Shown here piece after piece: positions 35,843-45,269 of a stretch of 56,465 nucleotides of DNA. Every line of letters begins with the position of its first letter. Positions within the stretch are counted from its first letter, which is position 1. Below the pieces are notes generated by a model, which saw nothing but the letters and a program-made list of their open reading frames with translations, searched no databases and had not been told where the DNA came from. The DNA is from Fen-999 sp044220545 (lineage in GTDB: Bacteria > Pseudomonadota > Gammaproteobacteria > Burkholderiales > Rhodocyclaceae), in assembly GCA_044220545.1 (NCBI GenBank), contig JBGAQX010000025.1, positions 1-56,465 of the forward strand. The letters are read 5' to 3'. The translations under genes and the position numbers were made by a program.

Positions 35843-36721
35843 CTACTTGCCAGGACGACCGGCGCTCTTCAGATACTTGAAGAAGTCCGAATTCGGTTCC
35901 ACCACCAGCACGTCGCTCTTGCTTCTGAACGAGCCGCGATAGGCTTCCAGGCTGCGATAGAAGGAATAGAACTCCGGGTTCTGATTAAAGGCCTGACCGT
36001 AGATGGCCGCCGCCTTGGCATCGCCGTCACCCATGATCTTCTGGGCGTCGCGATAGGCTTCCGCAACGATCACCTCGCGCTGGCGATCGGCGTCGGCCCT
36101 GATCTTTTCGGCCTCGGCGGCACCCTGCGAGCGCAGTTCGTTGGCGACGCGCTTGCGTTCCGTTTCCATGCGCCGATAGACCGCCTCGGACACCTCGGCG
36201 GGCAGATCAACGCGCTTCAGCCGGACATCGATGATCTCGACGCCGATGGCGCGCATATCGGCATCCGCCTTCTTCTGCACATCGGCCACGATCTTGTCGC
36301 GTTCGCCCGAGACGACATCATGTACGGTGCGTTTGCCAAACTCCTCGCGCAAGCCCGAATTCACCGTTTGCGACAGCCGCGTCTTGGCGATCATTTCGTC
36401 GCCGGCAACGGAAATGTAGTACTTGCGTACATCGTCAATGCGCCACTTGACAAAGGAGTCGACCAGGACGGGCTTCTTTTCCGCCGTCAGGAATCGCTCC
36501 GGCTCGGCCGAATCGAGCGTCAGAATGCGCCGATCGAAGAGACGGACATTCTGGATCAGCGGCCACTTCCAGTTCAGGCCCGGCTCCTTGATGACATCCT
36601 TGATCTCGCCAAACTGGGAAATGATCGCGAACTGACGCTGATCGACGGTGAACACGCTCATCGACAAGGCGACGAGCACTCCGAGAAGCAGGAAGCCGAC
36701 AAAAGGCAGATTGCGGGCCAT
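35843..36721 (-). CDS. hflC: HflC, protease modulator (SPFH/prohibitin family)
   Basis: The 292-residue protein has an N-terminal signal-anchor (FVGFLLLGVLVALSMSVFTV), then a band-7/SPFH domain (TVDQRQFAIISQFGEI, EPGLNWKWPLIQNV) and a helical region. With HflK it forms the large periplasm-facing cage around FtsH. The start at 36721 lies 1 base beyond the hflK stop. Upstream in-frame extension is inside hflK. Confidence 0.95.
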   Translation of the reverse strand: MARNLPFVGFLLLGVLVALSMSVFTVDQRQFAIISQFGEIKDVIKEPGLNWKWPLIQNVRLFDRRILTLDSAEPERFLTAEKKPVLVDSFVKWRIDDVRKYYISVAGDEMIAKTRLSQTVNSGLREEFGKRTVHDVVSGERDKIVADVQKKADADMRAIGVEIIDVRLKRVDLPAEVSEAVYRRMETERKRVANELRSQGAAEAEKIRADADRQREVIVAEAYRDAQKIMGDGDAKAAAIYGQAFNQNPEFYSFYRSLEAYRGSFRSKSDVLVVEPNSDFFKYLKSAGRPGK

Positions 36722-36722
36722 A

Positions 36723-37991
36723 TCAGCGCTCCCCTCGCTCGCGCGAACCGAGTGAACCACGGGAACGGTAATCGCTGCTCCGTTCCACGGAGGGCGTCCG
36801 CTCCATTTGCGGCGGCACCTCGTTGGAAACCACCGCACCGCCCAGCCGCGCGGCCGAGGCGACGGGGGTGTCGGGAACCGCCGCGGCGGCCGTGGTACCC
36901 GCGGCCTGCATGAGCTTGTCGAGTGGCAGGTAGAGCAAGTTGCCGCTACCCTTGGCATCGACCATCACCTTGCTGGTGTTGGCATAGACCTGCTGCACGG
37001 TCTCCAGATAGAGGCGCTGCCGAGTGACCTCCGGCGCCTTGCTGTATTCGGCCAGAATCTGCTTGAAGCGCGAAGCATCGCCTTCGGCGGTCGCAACCAG
37101 CCGCGACCGGTAGCCCTCCGACTCCTGCTGCAGACGCGAGGCGGCACCCTTGGCTCGCGGGATGACGTCGTTGGCGTAGGCCTGACCTTCGTTCTTGTGT
37201 CGTTCCTTGTCCTGGCCGGCTTTCACCGCGTCGTCGAAGGCCGCTTGCACCTGCTCGGGCGGTTGGGTACTCTGCATGGAGACGGAGCGCACCTGGATCC
37301 CGGTCTCGTAGCGATCGAGGATGTCCTGAATCAGCTTCTGGGTACTGGCGGCGATCACATCGCGGCCCTCATAGAGCACGAAGTCCATCTTGCTCTTGCC
37401 GACGATCTCGCGAATCGCCGTTTCGGCGGCCTGAATCACGGCGTCGTCGGGATGGCGGTTCTTGAACAGATAGGCCTGAACATCCTTGAGCAGGTACTGG
37501 ACGGCGAACTGGACGCTGACGATGTTCTCGTCGTCGGTCAGCATCAGGGCTTCCTTGAGGACCTTGGTCTTCTCCGACCCACGATAGCCCACCTCGACGG
37601 TGCGCACACCCGAGAGGTTAACCACCTCGTGACTCTGGATCGGCCAGGGCAGGCGCCAGCGCAAGCCCGGCTCGGTGGCTTCCTTGAAACTACCGAACTG
37701 GAGCACGACACCGCGCTGGCTGGCATCGACAATATAAAAGCCGCTGGCCAGCCAGATCACCGCGACCAGCGCGGCCAGCAAGCCAACGCCGCCCCCGAAC
37801 TGGCGCGGAGATAGCGATGGCATACGATTGCCGCCGTCGCCGCCGTCGTTGCCACCGCCCTTCCGGTTGAGCAAGCCGGACAGGCGGCGATTGAAATCGC
37901 GCCACAATTCTTCGAGGTCGGGAGGACCTTGGTTGCCGCCTTTGTTGCCGCCACCGGGTTGATTGCCCCAGCCGTGGTCATTGAGAGACAT
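36723..37991 (-). CDS. hflK: HflK, protease modulator (SPFH/prohibitin family)
   Basis: The 422-residue protein has a Gly/Asn-rich N-terminus (NDHGWGNQPGGGNKGGNQG), one membrane helix (GLLAALVAVIWLASGFYIV), an SPFH domain (QRGVVLQFGSFKEATEPGLR) and a helical part. It is the partner of HflC in the FtsH-regulating complex. I chose the ATG at 37991 because MSLNDHGWG is the family start; an in-frame ATG six codons upstream is the alternative. A 94-base gap separates it from hflX. Confidence 0.94.
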   Translation of the reverse strand: MSLNDHGWGNQPGGGNKGGNQGPPDLEELWRDFNRRLSGLLNRKGGGNDGGDGGNRMPSLSPRQFGGGVGLLAALVAVIWLASGFYIVDASQRGVVLQFGSFKEATEPGLRWRLPWPIQSHEVVNLSGVRTVEVGYRGSEKTKVLKEALMLTDDENIVSVQFAVQYLLKDVQAYLFKNRHPDDAVIQAAETAIREIVGKSKMDFVLYEGRDVIAASTQKLIQDILDRYETGIQVRSVSMQSTQPPEQVQAAFDDAVKAGQDKERHKNEGQAYANDVIPRAKGAASRLQQESEGYRSRLVATAEGDASRFKQILAEYSKAPEVTRQRLYLETVQQVYANTSKVMVDAKGSGNLLYLPLDKLMQAAGTTAAAAVPDTPVASAARLGGAVVSNEVPPQMERTPSVERSSDYRSRGSLGSRERGER

Positions 37992-38085
37992 CAGGATGCC
38001 AGCGATCATATTTGAGTAGGAAATGCGCAAGGAATCTGGGAAAGTGATCGGTTGAATTGCCAATTGCCGGTTTGAGTAGCGAAGC

Positions 38086-39204
38086 TCAGGCGACCTCCGG
38101 CCGGGTCTGGATGGCGTGCTTGCGCGCGACGTCGGCCAATGTTTCCCGCAAGAGATCCAGCCCGGCCCCGGTGCGGGCACTGGTACGAACGCGCGCGATA
38201 TTACCACAGTCGTCCACCTCGACCCCTGGCTCGGCGCCGGTGGCGTCGATCTTGTTCCAGATCACGACCTGCGGCACGACACCCGCTCCGATCTCCTCCA
38301 GCACCTTGGCGACCGCGGCCATTTGCTGATCCCGGTCGGGGCTGGCCGAATCCACCACATGCAACAGCAGGTCGGCCTGGGCCGTTTCTTCGAGCGTGGC
38401 ATGGAAGGCCGCCACAAGGGCATGCGGCAAGTCACGGATGAAGCCGACGGTGTCCGAAACCACGATCTGTCCCGCACCCTCGATGTACACCCGCCGGGAC
38501 GTCGTATCAAGCGTGGCGAAGAGTTGATCGGCGGCGTAAGCGCCCGCCTTGGTCAGCGCATTGAAGAGCGTGCTCTTGCCGGCATTGGTGTAGCCGACCA
38601 ACGATACCGCCAGTACCTCGCCGCGCTTGCGGGCACGACGGCGGACCTGGCGCTGACGCTCGATCTGCTTCAGGCGGTCTTTCAGGATGGCGACGCGTTG
38701 GCCGAGCAATCGGCGGTCTGTCTCAAGTTGCTTCTCGCCCGGACCACGCAGACCGATGCCGCCCTTTTGCCGCTCCAAGTGCGTCCAGCCACGCACCAAG
38801 CGCGTGGCCAAGTGCTGTAGCTGGGCAAGCTCGACCTGGAGCTTGCCTTCGTGGCTGCGCGCCCGCAGCGCGAAGATATCGAGAATCAGACTGCTGCGGT
38901 CGACGACCCGAAGCTCCAGTGCCCGCTCCAGATTGCGCTGCTGGCCTGGCGCCAGTTCATGATTGAAGACCACCAGGTCGGCGTCGTGCAAGCGCGCCGT
39001 CTCGCCGATTTCCGCAACCTTCCCCTTGCCGGCGAACGTCGCGGGGTCAGGACGCTGACGCCGGCCGGAAACCACGGCCAGCGGCTGTGCCCCGGCGCTG
39101 GTGACCAACAGACGAAATTCTGCCAGACGCTCGGCAAAATCGCCGTCGCCGAGATCCAGTTGAACGAGAATAGCTTTTTCGCCGGTGGCGGGCCGCTCAA
39201 ACAC
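38086..39204 (-). CDS. hflX: Ribosome-associated GTPase HflX
   Basis: The 372-residue protein has the HflX N-terminal domain (FNHELAPGQQRNLE, GPGEKQLETDRRL) and a G domain with GYTNAGKST, DTVGFIRDLP and NKID. It splits or rescues stalled ribosomes, especially under heat or antibiotic stress. The start is a GTG at 39204 with GGAG about 8 bases upstream. It lies between hfq and hflK as in many proteobacteria. Confidence 0.95.
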   Translation of the reverse strand: MFERPATGEKAILVQLDLGDGDFAERLAEFRLLVTSAGAQPLAVVSGRRQRPDPATFAGKGKVAEIGETARLHDADLVVFNHELAPGQQRNLERALELRVVDRSSLILDIFALRARSHEGKLQVELAQLQHLATRLVRGWTHLERQKGGIGLRGPGEKQLETDRRLLGQRVAILKDRLKQIERQRQVRRRARKRGEVLAVSLVGYTNAGKSTLFNALTKAGAYAADQLFATLDTTSRRVYIEGAGQIVVSDTVGFIRDLPHALVAAFHATLEETAQADLLLHVVDSASPDRDQQMAAVAKVLEEIGAGVVPQVVIWNKIDATGAEPGVEVDDCGNIARVRTSARTGAGLDLLRETLADVARKHAIQTRPEVA

Positions 39205-39240
39205 CAGCCTGCTCCACCCACGCCAATGGGTGGCCGGAAA

Positions 39241-39477
39241 TCACTCGGCGCCGTTTTCCTGGGCGAAATTGACTGGCCGCGCGGGCACGACAGTCGAAAT
39301 GGCGTGTTTGTAAACCATCTGCGTAACGGTATTCTTCAGGAGCACGACGTACTGGTCGAAGGATTCAACCTGGCCCTGCAATTTGATGCCATTCACCAGG
39401 TAAATCGACACCGGCACATGCTCGCGGCGCAGCGTGTTCAGAAACGGGTCTTGTAGCATCTGCCCTTTGTTGCTCAT
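39241..39477 (-). CDS. hfq: RNA chaperone Hfq
   Basis: The 78-residue Sm-like protein has the Sm1 (LQDPFLNTLRREHVPVSIYL, VNGIKLQGQVESFDQYVVLL) and Sm2 (YKHAISTVVP) motifs intact, including Gln8, Tyr55-Lys56-His57-type RNA-binding residues. It forms a hexamer that pairs small RNAs with mRNAs. The C-terminal tail is short (about 12 residues). It follows der by 71 bases. Confidence 0.97.
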   Translation of the reverse strand: MSNKGQMLQDPFLNTLRREHVPVSIYLVNGIKLQGQVESFDQYVVLLKNTVTQMVYKHAISTVVPARPVNFAQENGAE

Positions 39478-39548
39478 AGCGGCCCCTTGGCTCTAGTTAT
39501 CGGAAAGCTAATGTAATCCATTTTGTCACGGCGTGCCACCCAGCGCGC

Positions 39549-40871
39549 CTATTGCCGCTCGGCAAATGGATTGTGCGCGCTCTTGTACTGGATGCGCAAC
39601 GGCGTGCCTTGCAGGCGAAAAGCCTCGAGGAAAGTTTTCTCCAGATAGCGCGTGTAAGCGTCCGGTACGTGATCGAGCGCATTGCCGTGGATGACGATGA
39701 TCGGCGGGTTCGAGCCACCCTGGTGGGCATAGCGCAGCTTCGGCCGAATATTGCCGTGTCGCGGCGGTTGCTGCTTCTGTACCGCCGCGAGCAGCACCCG
39801 GGTGAGTTTGGGCGTGGGAAGTTTGGCCATCGCCGCCGCGTATGCCTTGTCCACCGACGCCAACACGCCGGCGATACCCTGCCCGGCGCGCGCGGAGATG
39901 TAGTGGATACGGGCGAAGCCGAGGAAATTCAGCTTGCGGGTGATTTCCTGCTTGACCCGCTCGCGTCGGTAGTCGTCAACGGCATCCCACTTGTTGACCG
40001 CCAGCACCAAGGCACGCCCGGCTTCGATACAGAAGCCGGCAATGTGCGCGTCCTGGTCGGAAATGTCCTGACTGGCGTCGAGCATCAGCACGACGACATT
40101 GGCCTCTTCCACGGCCTGGAGCGTCTTGATCACCGAGAATTTCTCGACGGCCTCGAAGACTCGGCCCTTGCGCCGCAGGCCGGCTGTATCGATCAACGTG
40201 TAATGACGGCCATCTCGCTCGAACGGTACCTCGATGGCGTCACGCGTCGTGCCCGGCATGTCGAAGGCTATTACCCGGTCTTCGCCCAACAGGGCATTGA
40301 TGAGGGTGCTCTTGCCGACGTTGGGCCGCCCCGCTATCGCCACCCGCGGCCCGGCTTCGTCCTCCGCTTCCTCGTCGCTGCCGAACGGCTCCAACGCGAG
40401 GTCGAGGAGTTCTCGAACGCCATCGCCGTGGGCGCCGGAAATAACTCTCGGCTCACCGCAGCCAAGTTCATAAAATTCGGACGCCACCACGGCGCGATCC
40501 ATGCCTTCGGCCTTGTTGACCACCAGATGCACAGGGCGACCGCTGCGCCGCAGCAGGTCCGCGATCACCATGTCCTGCGGCGCCAGCCCGGCGCGGGCGT
40601 CGACGATGAAGAACAACGCATCGGCCTCGGCAATCGCCGCCTCGGCCTGGCGGGCCATCTCATGGACAATACCGGTCTTGGCCTGCGGCTCGAAACCACC
40701 GGTGTCGACCACCAGGAAAGGGCGGTTGCCCAGCCGGCCATGACCATAGTGACGGTCGCGGGTCAGACCGGGGAGGTCGGCCACCAGCGCGTCGCGTGTC
40801 TTGGTCAGGCGATTGAACAGGGTACTCTTGCCGACGTTGGGTCGGCCCACCAGCACAAGAGTGGGTTTCAC
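39549..40871 (-). CDS. der: GTPase Der (EngA)
   Basis: The 440-residue protein has two tandem G domains (GRPNVGKSTLFNRLT near residue 8 and GRPNVGKSTLINALL near residue 182, each with its DTGG/DTAG and NKxD motifs) and a C-terminal KH-like domain. It is required for 50S ribosomal subunit assembly. The start is 3 bases after the bamB stop, consistent with the usual bamB-der pairing. Confidence 0.97.
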   Translation of the reverse strand: MKPTLVLVGRPNVGKSTLFNRLTKTRDALVADLPGLTRDRHYGHGRLGNRPFLVVDTGGFEPQAKTGIVHEMARQAEAAIAEADALFFIVDARAGLAPQDMVIADLLRRSGRPVHLVVNKAEGMDRAVVASEFYELGCGEPRVISGAHGDGVRELLDLALEPFGSDEEAEDEAGPRVAIAGRPNVGKSTLINALLGEDRVIAFDMPGTTRDAIEVPFERDGRHYTLIDTAGLRRKGRVFEAVEKFSVIKTLQAVEEANVVVLMLDASQDISDQDAHIAGFCIEAGRALVLAVNKWDAVDDYRRERVKQEITRKLNFLGFARIHYISARAGQGIAGVLASVDKAYAAAMAKLPTPKLTRVLLAAVQKQQPPRHGNIRPKLRYAHQGGSNPPIIVIHGNALDHVPDAYTRYLEKTFLEAFRLQGTPLRIQYKSAHNPFAERQ

Positions 40872-40874
40872 GAC

Positions 40875-42035
40875 TCAGCGGCCACCCAGCGCAACCACAC
40901 TGCCCTTGCGCGTTTGCACCAGGAAATCGTCTTTCAGCCGCTGCGGCTCGGCCACCACCGCGCCACCGTCGGTAGCTACCCGCGCGGCAAAGGCGCCATC
41001 CTCGGCGTTGAGCAGATGGACCACACCCTGGAAGTCGGCAACCGCGACATAGCGACCCCGGGCGATCGGACGCGACAAGCCGCGCAAGGAGAGCTTCTCC
41101 TGCTTCCAGAGACTGGAGCCGGTGTCCCGGGCAAACGCATGAACGGTGCCCTTGTCGTCGCTGACATAGACGCGGCGCTTGTCCACGTCCAAGCCGGCGC
41201 TGCTGGAGACGTCGCGCGCCCAAAGGAGCGTGCCGGCGCCGATGTCGTAACAGGCAACACGGCCCTGAAACGCGGCGGCGCAGATTTCGCGGCCATCCAC
41301 CACCGGTGAGCTGGTGAGGTCGGCCACCCGTTCCAGCTCCGTCGAACCCTTGGGCAGCGCGACGGTCACCTCCCAAAGCGCCGCGCCATTCTGGCTGTTG
41401 ATGGCAACCAGTTTGCCCCCGGGGAAACCGGCTACGACGACATTCTCGGCCAGCAGTACGCCGACATTGGAACGCAAGCTGAGCGCCGGCGTGGCGCGCT
41501 GATACACCCAGCGGCGTTTGCCGTCGCCGGCATCGAAGCCGGCAATGCGCGAATCGCCAGACCGGACCACGACCAGACCATCGCCGACCGCGGGGGCCGC
41601 CAGAACCTCGGAGCTGACCCGCGCTTGCCACAATGGCCTACCCGTTTCGGCATCGAAGGTCAGGACTTCGCCTTTGGCTGTGCCGACCGCGACCACTTTG
41701 GCGCCAGCACCGACACCGCCCGACAGCTTCTTGCCAGCGGCCACCCGCCACACCTCACGACCGTTGTCATGGCGGGTGATGGTGCCGTCGTGGCCGGCGG
41801 CATAGACGCTGTCGCCGACCGCGGCCGGCGTAAAGACGAAATCGCCGGCGGTGCCAACATTCGTTTGCCAGAGGACACGCAAGTCGGCCGTCGCCTGAAT
41901 CGGGGTCAATTCAGCCGCTTTGACCTTGGAAGTGCTCGACGAAAACGGATTGAGCTTGTCCAGCGTCGAGCAGCCACCGACCAACAAGGCGACCGTCACC
42001 ACCAGCCCGACACGCCGCATCAGCCGCCAATTCAT
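40875..42035 (-). CDS. bamB: Outer-membrane assembly lipoprotein BamB
   Basis: The 386-residue protein has a lipoprotein signal (VALLVGGC, lipid-modified Cys at about residue 22) and PQQ-type beta-propeller repeats such as GDSVYAAGHDG, GEVLTFDAETGRPLW and DKGTVHAFARDTGSSLW. It is part of the BAM complex that inserts beta-barrel proteins. It overlaps yfgM by four bases. Confidence 0.95.
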   Translation of the reverse strand: MNWRLMRRVGLVVTVALLVGGCSTLDKLNPFSSSTSKVKAAELTPIQATADLRVLWQTNVGTAGDFVFTPAAVGDSVYAAGHDGTITRHDNGREVWRVAAGKKLSGGVGAGAKVVAVGTAKGEVLTFDAETGRPLWQARVSSEVLAAPAVGDGLVVVRSGDSRIAGFDAGDGKRRWVYQRATPALSLRSNVGVLLAENVVVAGFPGGKLVAINSQNGAALWEVTVALPKGSTELERVADLTSSPVVDGREICAAAFQGRVACYDIGAGTLLWARDVSSSAGLDVDKRRVYVSDDKGTVHAFARDTGSSLWKQEKLSLRGLSRPIARGRYVAVADFQGVVHLLNAEDGAFAARVATDGGAVVAEPQRLKDDFLVQTRKGSVVALGGR

Positions 42036-42709
42036 TGGCCGCCCCCAAGCACGACGTCCAGCTTGCCCTGGAGCATCTCCCGGTACGGACCATGCGCGCG
42101 GACTTCGCTCTCGGCGGCGGTCTTGGTGACGTCGGCCAGTTTGGCAAGCGCAGCCTCATAGGCCGCCTTGGCCTCCCCGGTCTTGCCCTGTGCGACCAGA
42201 ATGTCGCCCCGCAATTCGTTGAAGCGCGGCGCCAGAGCTGTCGTGGGGGCCGTTGCCAACTGCTTCAAGGCCTCGTCATATTCCTTTTCGTCGAGCATCA
42301 CCGCGGCCAGACGCAAGCGAGCCAGATCGCGGACGGCGTCGTCCTTGCCCTTTTCCGCCGCCCAGGCCAACTGAGCGCGCGCGGACTTCGCATCGCCACC
42401 TTCGGCCAGAGCCTTGGCCGACATCAGCGCGGCCAGTCCGGCGTAGCTGGTGCTGGAAAACTTGTCGATCAGCTCGCCGGCCAACTCCCGCGCGCGCTTG
42501 ACATCCTTTTGCGCCACGGCCAACTGCACACCGCTGTAGAGACCGGATGCCTGGGCGGCCTGGTTGCGCTGCCACCAGTTCCAGCCCTGCCAGGCGAGGA
42601 TCGCCACCGCCACCACCGTCACCACGGTGGTGACCAGATTGCCGTGCATCTTCCACCAGGTCTTCAGCTCGTCAAGCTGTTCCTGTTCTTCGAGGTCGTA
42701 CGCTGCCAT
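42032..42709 (-). CDS. yfgM: YfgM-like TPR membrane protein (SecYEG ancillary subunit)
   Basis: The 225-residue protein starts with the conserved EEQEQLDELKTWWKMHG, followed by one membrane helix (VTTVVTVVAVAILAWQGW) and a periplasmic TPR-like helical region. YfgM works with PpiD at the Sec translocon in periplasmic protein folding. It lies between hisS and bamB, its usual place. Confidence 0.9.
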   Translation of the reverse strand: MAAYDLEEQEQLDELKTWWKMHGNLVTTVVTVVAVAILAWQGWNWWQRNQAAQASGLYSGVQLAVAQKDVKRARELAGELIDKFSSTSYAGLAALMSAKALAEGGDAKSARAQLAWAAEKGKDDAVRDLARLRLAAVMLDEKEYDEALKQLATAPTTALAPRFNELRGDILVAQGKTGEAKAAYEAALAKLADVTKTAAESEVRAHGPYREMLQGKLDVVLGGGQ

Positions 42710-42726
42710 GGTTCGTTCCTTATGTC

Positions 42727-44022
42727 CTATTCGCTATCCGGTCCAAGTATCCATTCGCCGACGGTCCCGGCCAAGTCATCGAATGCCACCCTGTGCTGTT
42801 CGGCCGCTTCGCGCAGCGGCTTGATGGTTGCCTCGTTGCCCTGCGCCTCGTCATCGCCGACAATCACCGCCAGAGTAGCGCCCGAGCCATCGGCCCGTTT
42901 CATTTGCGACTTGAAGCTGCCACCACCGCAATGGAGGTGCACGCCGAAGCCCACGTCGCGCAAATGCTCCGCCACCTTGAACGCATGGCGCGCCACCCGA
43001 TCGTTGTCAAGCTGCCCCTGATGCACAAGATAGACGTCGGGCGCCGGCCGTTCGTGACGATTGCCCTGGTCGATCCACAGCGCCAGCAATCGCTCGACAC
43101 CCATGGCAAAGCCACAGGCTGGCGCTGGTTTGCCGCCCAACTGGGCGATCAGACCGTCGAAACGACCGCCGGCGCAGACCGTGCCCTGCGCGCCAAGCTG
43201 GTCCGTCACCCATTCGAAAACGGTCAGGTTGTAGTAGTCGAGGCCGCGCACCAGACGTGGATTGATGCGGCAAGGCAGCCCCGCGTCTCTCAGCAACGCC
43301 TGCACGCCGTCGAAATGCTTCAGCGAAGCCTCGCCCAGATAGGCCATCAGCTTGGGTGCGCCATCGACCAGATCCTGCATCGCAGGATTCTTGGTGTCGA
43401 GAATTCGCAGTGGATTGGTGTGCAGGCGTCGCTGACCATCAGCGTCGAGCTGGTCGCGATGCCGTTCGAGATAGGCAATCAGGTCGCCACGATGGCGCGC
43501 CCGCTCGTCTGGCTGGCCAAGCGAATTGATTTCCAGCTCGATACCGGTCAGGCCAAGGTCGTTCCAGAGGCGCGCGCCCATCAGAATCTGCTCGGCATCG
43601 ACGTCGGGGCCCGCAAAGCCCAGCGCTTCGACGCCCACCTGATGAAACTGCCGGTAACGGCCCTTCTGCGGCCGCTCGTGACGAAACATGGGACCCATGT
43701 ACCAGAGGCGGCGCGGTCCGTCGTAGAGCAGATTGTGCTGGAGAACAGCTCGCACGCAGGAGGCCGTGCCCTCAGGCCGCAGGGTCAACTGCTCGCCGTT
43801 CAATGTGTCGGTGAAGGAATACATTTCCTTCTCGACGATGTCGGTCACCTCGCCGATGGCGCGGGCGAACAGCGGCGTCGGCTCGACCAGCGGCATGCGT
43901 ATGGGCCGATAGCCGTAAGCGCGCAGCCAGTCGCGCACCACCTCTTCGAACTGCTCCCACAATTCGGCGTCGTCGGGCAGGATATCGTTCATCCCGCGGA
44001 TGGCTTGCAATGTCTGACTCAT
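42727..44022 (-). CDS. hisS: Histidyl-tRNA synthetase
   Basis: The 431-residue class II synthetase has the HisRS N-terminus (IRGMNDILPDD), motif 2 (GPMFRHERPQKGRYRQFHQVG), the histidine-binding LVRGLDYYNLTVFEW and motif 3 (ACGFAMGVERL). A C-terminal anticodon-binding domain follows. It charges tRNA-His. It overlaps ispG by four bases. Confidence 0.97.
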   Translation of the reverse strand: MSQTLQAIRGMNDILPDDAELWEQFEEVVRDWLRAYGYRPIRMPLVEPTPLFARAIGEVTDIVEKEMYSFTDTLNGEQLTLRPEGTASCVRAVLQHNLLYDGPRRLWYMGPMFRHERPQKGRYRQFHQVGVEALGFAGPDVDAEQILMGARLWNDLGLTGIELEINSLGQPDERARHRGDLIAYLERHRDQLDADGQRRLHTNPLRILDTKNPAMQDLVDGAPKLMAYLGEASLKHFDGVQALLRDAGLPCRINPRLVRGLDYYNLTVFEWVTDQLGAQGTVCAGGRFDGLIAQLGGKPAPACGFAMGVERLLALWIDQGNRHERPAPDVYLVHQGQLDNDRVARHAFKVAEHLRDVGFGVHLHCGGGSFKSQMKRADGSGATLAVIVGDDEAQGNEATIKPLREAAEQHRVAFDDLAGTVGEWILGPDSE

Positions 44023-45269
44023 GAGTTTCGCGGGGGATACTTGCTTGCCACGTAGTCGTCCACAATGGCCTTGAATTCGGCGCCGATGTCGTCGCCGCGC
44101 AATGTGACCACGCGTTCGCCGTCAATATACACAGGCGCCACCGGCTCCTCGCCGGTGCCCGGCAGGGAAATGCCGATGCTGGCGTGTTTGCTCTCGCCCG
44201 GACCGTTGACGACGCAGCCCATGACGGCTAGCGTCATGTTCTCGACGCCGACCCGTTGCAGGCGCCATGCCGGCATGCGCTCGCGAACGTAAGTCTGGAT
44301 GTCCTGAGCCAGTTCCTGAAAAACTGTGCTGGTAGTCCGGCCACAACCCGGGCAGGCCGCCACCATCGGCACAAAGGCGCGCAAACCCATGGTTTGGAGC
44401 ATCTCCTGCGCCACGATGACTTCACGTGTCCGCTCGCCACCCGGTTCCGGTGTCAGGGAGACACGAATCGTATCGCCGATGCCTTCCTGCAGCAGCACGG
44501 CCATGGCCGCCGTCGAAGCAACGATGCCCTTGCTGCCCATGCCAGCCTCGGTGAGCCCGAGATGCAGCGGGTAATCGCAACGGGCCGCCAGATCGCGATA
44601 GATGGCGATCAGGTCCTGTACGCCAGAAACCTTGCAGGAGAGCACGATCATGTCGCCGGGCAGCCCCAGTTCCTCGGCCTTGGCGGCGGACTCCAGGGCC
44701 GAGGCGACCATCGCCTCGCGCATGATGCCAGTGGCGTCGAGCGGCGCGACACGCTGGGCGTTCTTGTCCATGATCCTGGCCAGCAACTGCTGGTCGAGAC
44801 TGCCCCAATTGACGCCGATCCGCACCGGCTTGCGGTGCTTGCCGGCAATCTCGATCAGTTGCGCGAATTGTTCGTCACGCCGGGCCCCCTTGCCGACGTT
44901 GCCTGGATTAATGCGCAGCTTGTCCAGGGCCTCGGCACAATCCGGTACTTCGGCAAGCAGCTTGTGGCCATTGAAATGGAAGTCACCGACCAGCGGTACC
45001 TCGAGCCCCATGGCCAACAGGCGATTGCGGATTTCGGGTACGGCGATCGCGGCTTCACGGGTATTTACCGTTATGCGGACGATCTCGGAACCGGCACGGG
45101 CCAGTTCGGCGACCTGCAAGGCGGTGCCAAAGGCGTCGGCGGTATCCGTGTTCGTCATCGACTGCACGACGACCGGCGCCGTCCCGCCAATAGCGACCGC
45201 CCCCACGCTGACGCGACGTGTGCCACGGCGTATCGGCTGACCTGTGGAGGCGGCGATCGACGAGGACAT
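44019..45269 (-). CDS. ispG: 4-hydroxy-3-methylbut-2-enyl diphosphate synthase IspG
   Basis: The 416-residue enzyme of the methylerythritol phosphate pathway has VQSMTNTDTAD at the N-terminal barrel start, RINPGNVG, and [4Fe-4S] cysteines in ACPGCGRTT and MGCVVNGPGES. It converts 2-C-methyl-erythritol 2,4-cyclodiphosphate to HMBPP. It shares the TGATG junction with rodZ. Confidence 0.97.
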   Translation of the reverse strand: MSSSIAASTGQPIRRGTRRVSVGAVAIGGTAPVVVQSMTNTDTADAFGTALQVAELARAGSEIVRITVNTREAAIAVPEIRNRLLAMGLEVPLVGDFHFNGHKLLAEVPDCAEALDKLRINPGNVGKGARRDEQFAQLIEIAGKHRKPVRIGVNWGSLDQQLLARIMDKNAQRVAPLDATGIMREAMVASALESAAKAEELGLPGDMIVLSCKVSGVQDLIAIYRDLAARCDYPLHLGLTEAGMGSKGIVASTAAMAVLLQEGIGDTIRVSLTPEPGGERTREVIVAQEMLQTMGLRAFVPMVAACPGCGRTTSTVFQELAQDIQTYVRERMPAWRLQRVGVENMTLAVMGCVVNGPGESKHASIGISLPGTGEEPVAPVYIDGERVVTLRGDDIGAEFKAIVDDYVASKYPPRNS